From Bacteroidetes bacterium GWF2_33_38 (GTDB lineage Bacteria; Bacteroidota; Bacteroidia; Bacteroidales; GWF2-33-38), in the NCBI GenBank assembly GCA_001769505.1, contig MEOF01000065.1, positions 25,173 to 89,172 of the forward strand: a stretch of DNA of 64,000 bases, written 5' to 3'. The translations under genes were made by a program, and so were the position numbers. Positions 46,638 through 55,562 of this stretch are shown here, piece after piece. A model generated the notes under the pieces. It worked only from the letters and a program-made list of their open reading frames with translations. It was not told where the DNA came from and did no database searches. Position 1 is the first letter of the stretch; every line of letters starts with the position of its first letter.

Positions 46638-47078
46638 CTAGTATTCTTTGCCAACAAAAGATAGAATTCCAGCCGCACAGCCTTCTGCTCCACCTTTAAA
46701 GGACATAAAAACATCGTAAATTCCTGATTTTTTGCAATAGAAATCAAAACTTGGATATTCTTTGCCTGTAGCCATATTGTAATTACTTCCTAACATACTT
46801 TCTTTGTCGTAAAGCTGAATAATTGCTTTTCCTTCAAATTCGGTTGCACTGCAAACACTGAAACGATAAACGGTATTTTTATTTAAAACAACCGAATATT
46901 TAGCAACGGGCGGGTTTTCGTTCTTTTTAGCTTTTTTTAGTCTTACTTTAAAGTCTTTTATGTAGGTTGCTCCTTCGTTTCCCATTGCACATATACTCAC
47001 GAGTTGGTCGTTACATTGCGAATATGAAATGCCGCTGAAAGCAACGAAAAATATAAGTATTAAATATATCTTTTTCAT
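46638..47078 (-). CDS. Small exported protein of unknown function
   Basis: The 146-residue protein has a clear signal peptide (cleavage after SYS, before QCNDQL) and four Cys residues (two near the N-terminus of the mature part, one near 77, one near 110) plus one in the EGCAAG segment, so disulfides are possible. The rest is beta-rich with KNTVYRFSVC and FYCKKSGIYDVFMSFKGG, resembling a small jelly-roll. I recognise no family. It follows the lipoprotein gene by 4 bases and belongs to the sia-ABC gene run. Confidence 0.72.
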   Translation of the reverse strand: MKKIYLILIFFVAFSGISYSQCNDQLVSICAMGNEGATYIKDFKVRLKKAKKNENPPVAKYSVVLNKNTVYRFSVCSATEFEGKAIIQLYDKESMLGSNYNMATGKEYPSFDFYCKKSGIYDVFMSFKGGAEGCAAGILSFVGKEY

Positions 47079-47082
47079 AATC

Positions 47083-47988
47083 TTAGATGTTTACAATTTT
47101 ACTTCGGATAATCTCGGTTTGCTCAATAATCTTGTCGAGTTGTGCATCAGTAATTTCGACAACACTCTTTTCGTTTTGAACGATTACTAATCTGCCATCT
47201 TTCTCAATCATTTCAGGTTCGCCAACTTCATACGAAATTTTTACGCCATCATACAAGGCTTTAATTGATTCTAAATCAACAATAAGTTCTTGAAAATTTT
47301 GATCCGATTTATAATTGCTTAATAACAAAATAATGTCGTTCATAAATAGTTTTTGTTCGCCTATACGTTCTGCAATCTCTGCATTTGGTTTATCTTTTAC
47401 AATTTGTGTTGCTAAATACAAACCTTCAATCCAAACTCCAGTAACAAGAAGTGTGCTGATATTTGTACGACCGTTTTCACGTAAATATTCGTCCATTAGG
47501 TTAAAGCTCGATACCGAAATAAAAATAAGCGAATCTAAATTGTTACTACTAGTTGAAAGTCTTTTCAACATTGCAAAATCGAAAAATTGACCAACCTTCA
47601 AGTCGTCAGCAAGCGATTTAATCGACGAAAGGTGTGTAATAACCGACCCTGTTTTTTCGTACATATTCAAATATCCTAAATCGGCTCCAAAAACACCAAG
47701 CGAAAGAGCTTTTTTGAAGTTTGTTCCATATTCATCAACATAGTCGGTTGGCGACAAAAGTTTTTGTGAAAATGGAGCTCCAGTTGATTTAATCAAGGAT
47801 GCCATTTCGATTGGAGAGGAAATATTTTGAATAATATTTTCCATTGTTTCCTCCGAAATTTCGAGAGGTTTTTCCATTAATACCGAATCGGGGACTTCAA
47901 AATCTTTGCTAACGTCTGCTTGATTTGAGTTGTTGCACGAGTACATTATAAACATGGCAACAAATAACAATAATACGCTTTTTTTCAT
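47083..47988 (-). CDS. Lipoprotein of unknown function
   Basis: The 301-residue protein has a lipoprotein signal (LLLFVAMFIMYSCNNS, Cys18) and an all-helical body with no recognised domain. Segments such as GVFGADLGYLNMYEK and LFISVSSFNLMDEYLREN recall uncharacterised Bacteroidota lipoproteins. It starts 11 bases after the ABC transporter gene, so it is probably an outer- or inner-membrane-anchored partner of that transporter. Confidence 0.75.
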   Translation of the reverse strand: MKKSVLLLFVAMFIMYSCNNSNQADVSKDFEVPDSVLMEKPLEISEETMENIIQNISSPIEMASLIKSTGAPFSQKLLSPTDYVDEYGTNFKKALSLGVFGADLGYLNMYEKTGSVITHLSSIKSLADDLKVGQFFDFAMLKRLSTSSNNLDSLIFISVSSFNLMDEYLRENGRTNISTLLVTGVWIEGLYLATQIVKDKPNAEIAERIGEQKLFMNDIILLLSNYKSDQNFQELIVDLESIKALYDGVKISYEVGEPEMIEKDGRLVIVQNEKSVVEITDAQLDKIIEQTEIIRSKIVNI

Positions 47989-47999
47989 GTTTTGTTTTT

Positions 48000-50900
48000 T
48001 TATTTGTCTTTTCTGATTTTTAGTTTTTCAAAGCCTAAAATTAACTTTTTTAGTAATTCAAAGTACAAAGTTATGTATAAAAATAATGTCATTATCCAAA
48101 TTATCAACATATTAAACCAATATGTATCGTAATATTTACCCATAAAATGTTTTTGTGGAGCAAAAAAATGCGACCTGAAACTATAATGCGAATCGATAAT
48201 AGGATTTTGGAAAATTGGGTCAACTTGTTGAATTAGATGATGTTCATATTCAATAATTTTATTTTTCTCGTATATTTTTTTAACAATGTCAGACACACTT
48301 TCGTTGTGAAACGCATCTTTTTTTCCACGATATAAAGCAGGGTCGCTGCTCAACATGTAGTTTATAATCTTTTCTTTTTCGGTGTTGGCTTCCTTAAACA
48401 TTAAAGCATAATATTTATCTACACGTTGTAAATAATCTTTCGTAACAAATCCAATCATATTGCTGAACGATTTAGCATCGAGTTTATCAATAACTCCGAA
48501 AGGCATATCGTGAATAGTGCTTTGAATGTGAACGATTTCATTTTTGATTAGCTGTAAGTTGTTATCCAAAACATTAAAAATCGAATCATTGTCTTTGTTT
48601 TTTAAGCAATTCATACACACATTAACTCTTTCGATAAGTTCAGGAATATAATATACTTGATGGTAATCGGCAACACTTTCTTTCTTTTCGAGTTCGTAGA
48701 AAATCTTTTCAAAATTGTTGTCTTTGAATTGTTGTACCATTAAACCTTCATATGCCCATTTTGCTGACATGAACTCTGCAATAAACGGAACTTTTCCGAC
48801 GCTTCCCAAGGCTCTATTCAGCTTGTCGAAACTAAACATTGCACCTCCAAGAACCATTTGAGGAATTATTAAGAGAGGAATCAAAATATAGATTGTAACG
48901 GCTGAATTAAACGAAGCCGATATGTTGAGTCCGAGCATGTTTGCAAATGCAGAAATCGAGAACAAGGCAAACCAATAGCTGAATGTTGCATCAATTACTC
49001 CCAAAATCGAATTTCCAACGAAAACAAAAAGAATAGATTGAATTGCAGAAAGCACAAGCAAAATGATGATTTTTGAAGATAAATAGCTTGAGCGACTTAG
49101 ATTCAAAAAGGTCTCACGTTTTAGAATTTTTCGGTCGCGGAAAATTTCTTCGGCACTGACAGTCAAACCAAGAAATAGCGAAACAATGATACACATGAAA
49201 ATGTAAGGAGGAATGTTTTCGTTTTCACGGAAAATATAAACCGAAGAATTTGGGTCAGCAATGTATCGAATGATAATCGAGAGTATGAATCCAAGGAGCG
49301 GAGCTTCTAGTAAATTCAAATAAATATATTGTTTGTTGCTTATCTTTGATAAAAAATCCCGAATGGTGTAAATAATTGATTGTTTAAACCAAGACGGAAG
49401 TTTCAACGATGACTCAACTTCTTGATTTTCATTTTTAAAATTGGGAATTTTAAAATGCTGCGTGTAATATTCGTTCCATTTTTGTGGAGTTACCTTTCGC
49501 TTATCGGTATATTTTCCGAACTCATCAATTACTTTCGATTCGATTATGTTAAAAATCAATTCTGGGTTAACGTTTCCACAAGTTTGACACTCGCCCACCT
49601 CGCTGTTAATTTGATTATCGATTCGTTTGAAATACATTACTGCTTCAACTGGATTTCCTGAATAAACCAAATAACCGCCAGTGTCGAGAATAATCATATT
49701 GTCAAACATTTTGTATATCTCTGACGATGGCTGATGAATTACCACATAAATTAACTTTCCTTTCATGGTTAATTCTCGAAGTAAATCCATTACGTTTTCA
49801 GAATCTCTCGACGACAAGCCAGATGTGGGCTCGTCAACAAATAAAATCGATGGTTCACGAATTAATTCGAGTGCAATATTTAATCGTTTTCGCTGTCCTC
49901 CACTTATGGTTTTGTTCATCGGAGAACCGACTTTTAGATGTTTTATTTCGATTAATCCCAGACTTGACAAGGTTTTATCGACAATTTCGTTTATTTCGTT
50001 TTCCGATTTGTTTTTAAAGCAAAGTTTTGTGCTGTAATATAAGTTTTGAAAAACGCTTAATTCTTCGATAAGCAAATCGTCTTGAGGAATGTATCCGATA
50101 AGACCTTTGATTTTTTTCTTCTCGGTATGCAGATTAATTCCGTTGATAAGCACTTCTCCGCTTGAAGGTTTCTCGATTCCTGAAAGTACGCTTAGTAGAG
50201 TAGTTTTTCCTGCACCGCTGGCTCCCATAATTCCCACCAATCGTCCTTGTCTTTCAGCAAAATTTATGTCTCGTAATCCTATGTTTCCATTCTTGAACTT
50301 GTATTCAATGTTTTTCACATTAAACGAGAGTTTTGCTTGAGACGAATCTTGCATAAAAAACGAAACCACATCGCTGTAATAAATTGGTTTTCCGTAAGGT
50401 GGTTTAATGGTGCTTCCGTTGGCAAACAAATAAATTCGTTTTCCGCTGATGACAAGTCCATTAAGCATTACTTCGTTTAATCCGATGTATCGTAAAAAAT
50501 ATAAATCGACGCTTTTTACTCTGAGTAGCATTACCGCTTCGTTTTCGATTGCCAGCGAGGTTTCTTCGGTTTCTTTTTTCTCGAAATTTCGACCAATTTT
50601 AAGCGTGTTGTTATCTAAAATATCAGAAACATTATCAACAATGATAAAGTTTTCGATTTCTTGTATTTCGTCTTTTGAAATATTGAATACATCAGCGACA
50701 GTTGTAATGATTGCCATTCGTTGTTCGGCAAAATTTTTATCTGAATTTACCAACTCGAACAAACGCACAAGAACAACTATTTTCTGATTTTGAGTAAGAG
50801 TTTTGTTGATTTTTTTACAAATTCCTAACACTTTTACCGAGTCTTTTACCGAAGTAAGTTTGCTCTTCTTTTCCTCAGTATCTGAGGATTCTTCTTCGCC

Positions 50901-51092
50901 TTCTTTTTTCTTTTTTTCTTTTTCTTTGGCATACTCATCAAACATTGCAAGATACTCGTTTACAACATCGTGGTTGAGTTGCTGTTGTAAAAAAATTCTC
51001 ACATAATCGCGTTCACGCTCATCTACTCCACTGTCTTGTTTAACAATGAGAGCAAATAGTTGCATTAAGGCTTTTAGAATTTCTTCACTCAT
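48000..51092 (-). CDS. ABCG-type transporter with N-terminal TerB-like domain
   Basis: The 1030-residue protein combines an acidic helical TerB-like domain (about 1-150, including a run of Lys/Glu at 55-78) with a beta-rich linker (about 155-255) and an ABC ATPase (about 260-490). The ATPase has Walker A GASGAGKTT at 290-298, signature ISGGQRKRLNIALEL and Walker B ILFVDEPTSGLSSRD. The ABC2/ABCG-like membrane part (about 590-820) has six helices. A 160-residue soluble helical insert (about 830-985) and a final helix near 1000-1020 complete it. A single chain with ATPase before membrane domain is the ABCG half-transporter layout. Substrate is unknown. It lies 15 bases downstream of siaC. Confidence 0.85.
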   Translation of the reverse strand: MSEEILKALMQLFALIVKQDSGVDERERDYVRIFLQQQLNHDVVNEYLAMFDEYAKEKEKKKKEGEEESSDTEEKKSKLTSVKDSVKVLGICKKINKTLTQNQKIVVLVRLFELVNSDKNFAEQRMAIITTVADVFNISKDEIQEIENFIIVDNVSDILDNNTLKIGRNFEKKETEETSLAIENEAVMLLRVKSVDLYFLRYIGLNEVMLNGLVISGKRIYLFANGSTIKPPYGKPIYYSDVVSFFMQDSSQAKLSFNVKNIEYKFKNGNIGLRDINFAERQGRLVGIMGASGAGKTTLLSVLSGIEKPSSGEVLINGINLHTEKKKIKGLIGYIPQDDLLIEELSVFQNLYYSTKLCFKNKSENEINEIVDKTLSSLGLIEIKHLKVGSPMNKTISGGQRKRLNIALELIREPSILFVDEPTSGLSSRDSENVMDLLRELTMKGKLIYVVIHQPSSEIYKMFDNMIILDTGGYLVYSGNPVEAVMYFKRIDNQINSEVGECQTCGNVNPELIFNIIESKVIDEFGKYTDKRKVTPQKWNEYYTQHFKIPNFKNENQEVESSLKLPSWFKQSIIYTIRDFLSKISNKQYIYLNLLEAPLLGFILSIIIRYIADPNSSVYIFRENENIPPYIFMCIIVSLFLGLTVSAEEIFRDRKILKRETFLNLSRSSYLSSKIIILLVLSAIQSILFVFVGNSILGVIDATFSYWFALFSISAFANMLGLNISASFNSAVTIYILIPLLIIPQMVLGGAMFSFDKLNRALGSVGKVPFIAEFMSAKWAYEGLMVQQFKDNNFEKIFYELEKKESVADYHQVYYIPELIERVNVCMNCLKNKDNDSIFNVLDNNLQLIKNEIVHIQSTIHDMPFGVIDKLDAKSFSNMIGFVTKDYLQRVDKYYALMFKEANTEKEKIINYMLSSDPALYRGKKDAFHNESVSDIVKKIYEKNKIIEYEHHLIQQVDPIFQNPIIDSHYSFRSHFFAPQKHFMGKYYDTYWFNMLIIWIMTLFLYITLYFELLKKLILGFEKLKIRKDK

Positions 51093-51107
51093 TTTTTTTG
51101 CTGTTTT

Positions 51108-51482
51108 TTAATACGCAATATGCTCAAATGGAATTTCTACTATTTCGGCGTATTCTTGCCCAGCTTCTTCCATATCTTCATCGTCGCTGGGGTAATGCCA
51201 TTTAGCCAATACTTCGTGTCCATCTTCATGCATTTCTTCCAGCATCATAAGTATGTCCATCAATAATTTTGATGAAGCTGTATTAAAATATGTTAATTTA
51301 AAATCGAAAACGGTTTTTGAATTTGGAGAATCTTTATAATCTTCAATCCAATCTAAAATCGGCTGAAAAAAAGCAACAACGTCTTCGGGCATTGAACGTC
51401 CCGAAAGTTCAAATTTTCCGGCTTCTTTGTCTAAAACTACTCCTGGAGTATCGTCGGTTCCTATTAATCGAATAGCATTCAT
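51108..51482 (-). CDS. SiaC-type regulatory phosphoprotein, second copy
   Basis: The 124-residue protein matches the other SiaC of this window along its length (TDDTPGVVLD, GRSMPEDVVAFFQPILDW). It again places Thr68 in a TYFNTASSK motif, the site phosphorylated in Pseudomonas SiaC. It is 12 bases downstream of its SiaB kinase and 15 bases upstream of the transporter gene. The acidic C-terminal stretch (SDDEDMEEAGQEY) is unlike the first copy. I infer that its phosphorylation state controls either the TerB-ABC transporter or another partner. Confidence 0.88.
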   Translation of the reverse strand: MNAIRLIGTDDTPGVVLDKEAGKFELSGRSMPEDVVAFFQPILDWIEDYKDSPNSKTVFDFKLTYFNTASSKLLMDILMMLEEMHEDGHEVLAKWHYPSDDEDMEEAGQEYAEIVEIPFEHIAY

Positions 51483-51494
51483 ATATTTTGTTTT

Positions 51495-52070
51495 TTACTT
51501 TCTTAAAATGGTTGTTTTTATGATAAAAAATGAAACATTTTTGTCGATATCGATAAAATGGAAATTGTATTTTTCTTCGGTTTTTCGAGCAATATCGATA
51601 AAACCTAAACCAGCTCCTCCTTTATCGGATAGCGACCCGTTTTTGATTTGTTCTTTATACATTTTTTTCAATGTATCTTTATCGGTATTGTTTATGATTT
51701 CTAATGTTTCTTTTAATCCTGGTACTTTTTTGTTGTCGATAATATTTCCTGTAATTACACAGTAACTATTTTCACATTTCGAAACAATGAAAAGTCCGCG
51801 AGCGGGCAATTTATCATCTTTTTCTATTTTGTCTCCATGTTTATCGATATTTTGCAAACATTCTACCATTACATGAAAAACTTTTCGTTGAACCGATGCA
51901 GCTTCTTCCAAACTTCCTAATTTGGCTTCAGTAATTTGGGTAAATGCTTTGGTAATTTGGTGTGTAATTTCTCCTTCGTAAACAAGGTTTATCTCACTTT
52001 CGTTTAAAAAAGGGTATTCTTTAAATAAAAAATCTAAAAAACCCTGAATTGTTGCAATGTGTGGCTTCAT
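51495..52070 (-). CDS. SiaB-type protein kinase
   Basis: This 191-residue single-domain kinase of the SiaB/DUF6272 family has the N-box VFHVMVECLQNIDKHG (about residues 63-78) and an intact G-box DKGGAGLGFIDIA (about 150-162), so ATP binding looks possible. It is the normal length for SiaB, unlike the tandem copy at 39 kb. It sits between the SpoIIE phosphatase gene (3 bases) and siaC (12 bases), so phosphatase, kinase and substrate are made together. Confidence 0.87.
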   Translation of the reverse strand: MKPHIATIQGFLDFLFKEYPFLNESEINLVYEGEITHQITKAFTQITEAKLGSLEEAASVQRKVFHVMVECLQNIDKHGDKIEKDDKLPARGLFIVSKCENSYCVITGNIIDNKKVPGLKETLEIINNTDKDTLKKMYKEQIKNGSLSDKGGAGLGFIDIARKTEEKYNFHFIDIDKNVSFFIIKTTILRK

Positions 52071-52073
52071 TTG

Positions 52074-54653
52074 TTAATGCTTTAATTTAATTCCAAACAG
52101 TAATATGTCGTCGATTTGCTTATTATCTTTTTTCCAATCTAAAAATTCTTGATTTACTTCTTTGCCAAATTCTTCCATATTTTCGGTTGATGCTTCAATG
52201 AATTCTCTGAGTTGACGTGTCGAATATTTTGTTTTGTTATCGTCGCCTCCAACTTGATCGGGAAAACCATCAGAAAAAAAGTAAATTCTATCGTTTTCTT
52301 TATAGTTAACAGTATAGTTTGTAAAGTTTTTCTCAATTTTATTTTTAAAAACAACTCCTCCGATTGCTTTTCTGTCGCCTTTGTATTCGGTCAACACAGA
52401 GTCGGAAATATAATATAATGGTCGATGAGCCCCTGCGTACTGGAGTTCTTTTTTATTAAAATTTATTTTGCATAAAGCAATGTCCATTCCGTCTCGAGCT
52501 TCTGAGCCTTCTTCGTCTTGTTTCAGTGTGTGTCGAACTTTTGTGTGGAGTAAATCAAGCACCTCGCTAGCTGAAATATCTCTATCGTGGTCAACGATAT
52601 TATTTAAGATAAAATATCCGATAAACGAAAGCAGGGCTCCAGGAACGCCGTGTCCGGTACAGTCAACAGCTGCTACAAATAAGTTATCTCCCTTTTTGAA
52701 AATCCAAGGAAAATCGCCACTGACCACATCTTTGGGTTTGTATAAAATAATTGATTCAGGAAAATAATGTCGTAACATATCGGTATTTGGGAGTATCGAA
52801 CTTTGAATTCGGTAAGCATAATTGATGCTTTCGGTAATTTTGAAGTTTTTGTCTTTTATTTCGTTTTCGATATGTTTTCGGTCGGTAATATCGTGGGCAA
52901 CTACCAAAATTGTTTCCAGCACCGTATTCTCGTCATATTCGGGAATAGCGTTAAATAAAAACACGCGCTCTCCGAGTACTGTTTCAAACTCAAACTCTGA
53001 CTCAAATTTTTCGTTATTGCTTTTAATGTATTCGATAATGCCACTAAAAAATACGACGAGATTTTTATCAATTTCAACATCGTTGAGCGAGTTTCCTATT
53101 ATTGCTTCAATATCTAGGTCTATATATTTTTTTACAATTGAGTTTGCATAATAGAATTTTCCTTCCAAGTTTAATCTTAATATCATATCGGGGCTATTCT
53201 CTGAAAGGGCTTGCATTTGACCTCGCATACGTTGTTCGAACTCGGCTATTTTTCGTTGTGTAATATCCCGAGTATTGAATAATACTCCTCCGATTGCAGG
53301 ATTGTTTATTAAGTTCCGACCAATGGTCTCGAGCCAAATTTCTTCATTCCCTCCTTTAATATATTTGAACTCAACAACAATGGTTTCCCAAGGTTTTTTC
53401 AATAAGGTCTCGAATGATTCTTTAACTTTATTGGCTTCATTACTACTCATTCTTCCAAAAGCATTTTTTCCAATTATTTCATTGGCATCGTAACCTAAAA
53501 TCGACTTTACCGATGGACTTTCGTACAATACAATTCCGTTTTCGTCGATAATCGAAATAACCTCTGAAGCATTAAGTAACAAAGTTTGCTGTCTAACTTG
53601 TGACTGTTCAACTTCTTGTACTTTCTTTTCGAGATTTACATTTACTTCTTCGAGTTTTTCTTGTGCCGCTTTCATATCGTCGGCATTTTTTGTAAGAAGC
53701 TCTTCGTTTCGTTTAAGTTCTTCGGTCATTAAGCGAGCTTCGTCGAGAAGGTTTTTTGTTTTTTGATTAATTTTTAAGTTGAAAATCGTTCTTGCAATAA
53801 TGTCGCTAAGTTCTTTTACAAAATCAATCGTGGTTTGCGACATTTTATTATCGATACAAGCAAGTTCTATAACTCCATATAGTTTTTCGTCGGTAATCAA
53901 TGGAACCATTAAAATACTCCCTGGCTTTTTATCCCCTAAAATTCCTGATGTAATGGTTGCATATTCTTCAGGAACTTCGGTTCGATATATTAAATCTTTT
54001 TCGTAAGCACACTGACCGATTAAGCCATAACCGAGCTTGAATTCTTGCGAAACATATTTTTTTCGATTATATGCATAAGTCGCATAATTTTTCAAAATAT
54101 TTTTGTCTTCTTCATAAATGTAAAATGCTCCTTGAATAAATCCTCCGTAATTTATTACGTTGACTAAGACTTCGTATGTCAGTTTTTCTAAATCGTTGTG
54201 TAATCGCAAAATATCAGAAACCATATCACGACCTTTCGAAATCCAGTTCAATTCTTTTTCTTTTTCGCTTGCACGAAGTAGGTTTTGCTTCATGATTGTC
54301 AGCGACTTGCCTAAAATATCGGTTTCTTGTTCATCGGAATTTGTTGAGTAATCGCCTCGTCCGATTTGCAAAGCATATTTTATGTTTCGCTTAATGATTT
54401 CGTCTTTTTGCTTCGTTTTTTGGGTAAATGCGGTTATTGCTTTTGCAAATTCTTTATTGGCAACATAAAATGTAATAATGGTTCCGATTACGAAAAACTC
54501 GAGTAAAAATATAGCTGGCTCCATTAAATGCAGATTCCATAAATTGAAAAATGAAAATGACATATTGTTTGCTTTCAATTCAATAGTCCAAACAATCAAA
54601 GGCAGGAATGCCGAAAATGTGATAAGCGATATGTATAAAATCTTGTTTTTCAA
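52074..54653 (-). CDS. SiaA-like membrane phosphatase: GAF, two PAS and SpoIIE domains
   Basis: The 859-residue protein has two transmembrane helices (about 5-24 and 46-66), a HAMP-like linker, a GAF domain (about 140-300) and a coiled coil (about 300-355). Two PAS domains follow (about 360-470, VLYESPSVKSILGYDANEIIG, and about 480-600), then the SpoIIE/PP2C phosphatase (about 640-859). Phosphatase motifs: VVSGDFPWIFK, AVDCTGHGVPGALLSFIG, RDGMDIALCK and YFFSDGFPDQVGG. The usual FYW of this family is FPW here. Unlike Pseudomonas SiaA it has no periplasmic dCache-like domain, so it appears to read cytosolic ligands through GAF/PAS. Confidence 0.9.
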   Translation of the reverse strand: MKNKILYISLITFSAFLPLIVWTIELKANNMSFSFFNLWNLHLMEPAIFLLEFFVIGTIITFYVANKEFAKAITAFTQKTKQKDEIIKRNIKYALQIGRGDYSTNSDEQETDILGKSLTIMKQNLLRASEKEKELNWISKGRDMVSDILRLHNDLEKLTYEVLVNVINYGGFIQGAFYIYEEDKNILKNYATYAYNRKKYVSQEFKLGYGLIGQCAYEKDLIYRTEVPEEYATITSGILGDKKPGSILMVPLITDEKLYGVIELACIDNKMSQTTIDFVKELSDIIARTIFNLKINQKTKNLLDEARLMTEELKRNEELLTKNADDMKAAQEKLEEVNVNLEKKVQEVEQSQVRQQTLLLNASEVISIIDENGIVLYESPSVKSILGYDANEIIGKNAFGRMSSNEANKVKESFETLLKKPWETIVVEFKYIKGGNEEIWLETIGRNLINNPAIGGVLFNTRDITQRKIAEFEQRMRGQMQALSENSPDMILRLNLEGKFYYANSIVKKYIDLDIEAIIGNSLNDVEIDKNLVVFFSGIIEYIKSNNEKFESEFEFETVLGERVFLFNAIPEYDENTVLETILVVAHDITDRKHIENEIKDKNFKITESINYAYRIQSSILPNTDMLRHYFPESIILYKPKDVVSGDFPWIFKKGDNLFVAAVDCTGHGVPGALLSFIGYFILNNIVDHDRDISASEVLDLLHTKVRHTLKQDEEGSEARDGMDIALCKINFNKKELQYAGAHRPLYYISDSVLTEYKGDRKAIGGVVFKNKIEKNFTNYTVNYKENDRIYFFSDGFPDQVGGDDNKTKYSTRQLREFIEASTENMEEFGKEVNQEFLDWKKDNKQIDDILLFGIKLKH

Positions 54654-54657
54654 TTCG

Positions 54658-55359
54658 TTATTTTATTTCTAAATCAGCAATTAAGTTTTTTGATATTTGA
54701 GAGAACACATTTTCTTTTTCGATATTTAACTTAAACAATGCTATTTCGATTTGCCCAACGGCTGTTTCTTTAAACATAAGCGGAATAAACACAATTGTTG
54801 TTGGCAACGATTTCCCCAAACCGCTAAAAGGTTCAAAATAATTTGCGGGGATTTCTTTTATAATCAAAGGCTTTTTGTTTTGCATAGCCTGTGAGTTGAA
54901 ACTGTCTTGTTCAAAAACAATAGTGCTTTCATAGTCTGACGGAAGAGCGTATTGACCTACGACATTGAATGATTGATTGTTGTTTTGTATATAAAAAATC
55001 CCCAATGCCAATTCACATTTTTTCGAAAGCATAGAAAGAATATTGCTGTAATATTGTTCGTTTTTGCTAATTTTTTTCGCTTCAGTTAAAAATGTTTCGT
55101 ACGAACATATTTCTTTTTGTTCGATTGTTTTTTCGATTTCGACATCAAGTTGTTCTCTGTTTTCGTGAAAATTATCTACTTGATTATATTTTTTGTGTAT
55201 TTGGTAGGTCAAGAACCCAACTCCAGCAACTATTAGTAAAACATAAAACAAGATAAGTGAATAATTAAAAGCCAATCCGAAACATGCAATAAACACAAGA
55301 ACAAACATCAATATGCTTGATGCAAAAACTACAAGTGATATTTTTTTGATGTCGTTCAT
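54658..55359 (-). CDS. Membrane-anchored GAF-domain protein
   Basis: The 233-residue protein has two N-terminal transmembrane helices (about 7-28 and 32-53), a short coiled segment (about 55-85) and a GAF-like domain (about 88-230: LSMLSKKCELALGIFYI, PTTIVFIPLMFKETAVGQIEIAL). No catalytic output is attached. It is first in the sia-ABC gene run, 4 bases before the SiaA-like gene. The shared GAF/two-helix layout suggests it is a ligand-binding partner of that phosphatase. Confidence 0.75.
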   Translation of the reverse strand: MNDIKKISLVVFASSILMFVLVFIACFGLAFNYSLILFYVLLIVAGVGFLTYQIHKKYNQVDNFHENREQLDVEIEKTIEQKEICSYETFLTEAKKISKNEQYYSNILSMLSKKCELALGIFYIQNNNQSFNVVGQYALPSDYESTIVFEQDSFNSQAMQNKKPLIIKEIPANYFEPFSGLGKSLPTTIVFIPLMFKETAVGQIEIALFKLNIEKENVFSQISKNLIADLEIK

Positions 55360-55375
55360 TTGGCAAAAATTATAT

Positions 55376-55406
55376 CAAAAATACAATTTTGAAACGATTA
55401 TACAAT
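55376..55406 (-). promoter_or_regulatory. Promoter of the GAF-siaA-siaB-siaC-ABC gene run
   Basis: On the minus strand ATTG (55406-55403), 19 bases, TATTTTTG (55383-55376). The -7 element is exact and the -33 has one mismatch. It gives a leader of only about 10 bases before the first start codon at 55359. Confidence 0.55.
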
Positions 55407-55562
55407 TCTATGCTTAAAAATAGTTTGTTTTTAGAAAATGTAAAGGCGTTCAAAAGGATAAAAGATAGAATTGCTTTTTCGATAAAAACAATTGTTTACT
55501 CACGAAAGATAAACCTTAAACCGTTTGCTATTCTAGCATTAGGCAAGAATCGAACAAATTTT

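Noticed and set aside
39048..55359. SpoIIE domains read as a sporulation sigma-factor switch
   Set aside because: SpoIIE-type phosphatases are widespread outside spore formers; the partners here are SiaB/SiaC types and no sporulation sigma factor is present.
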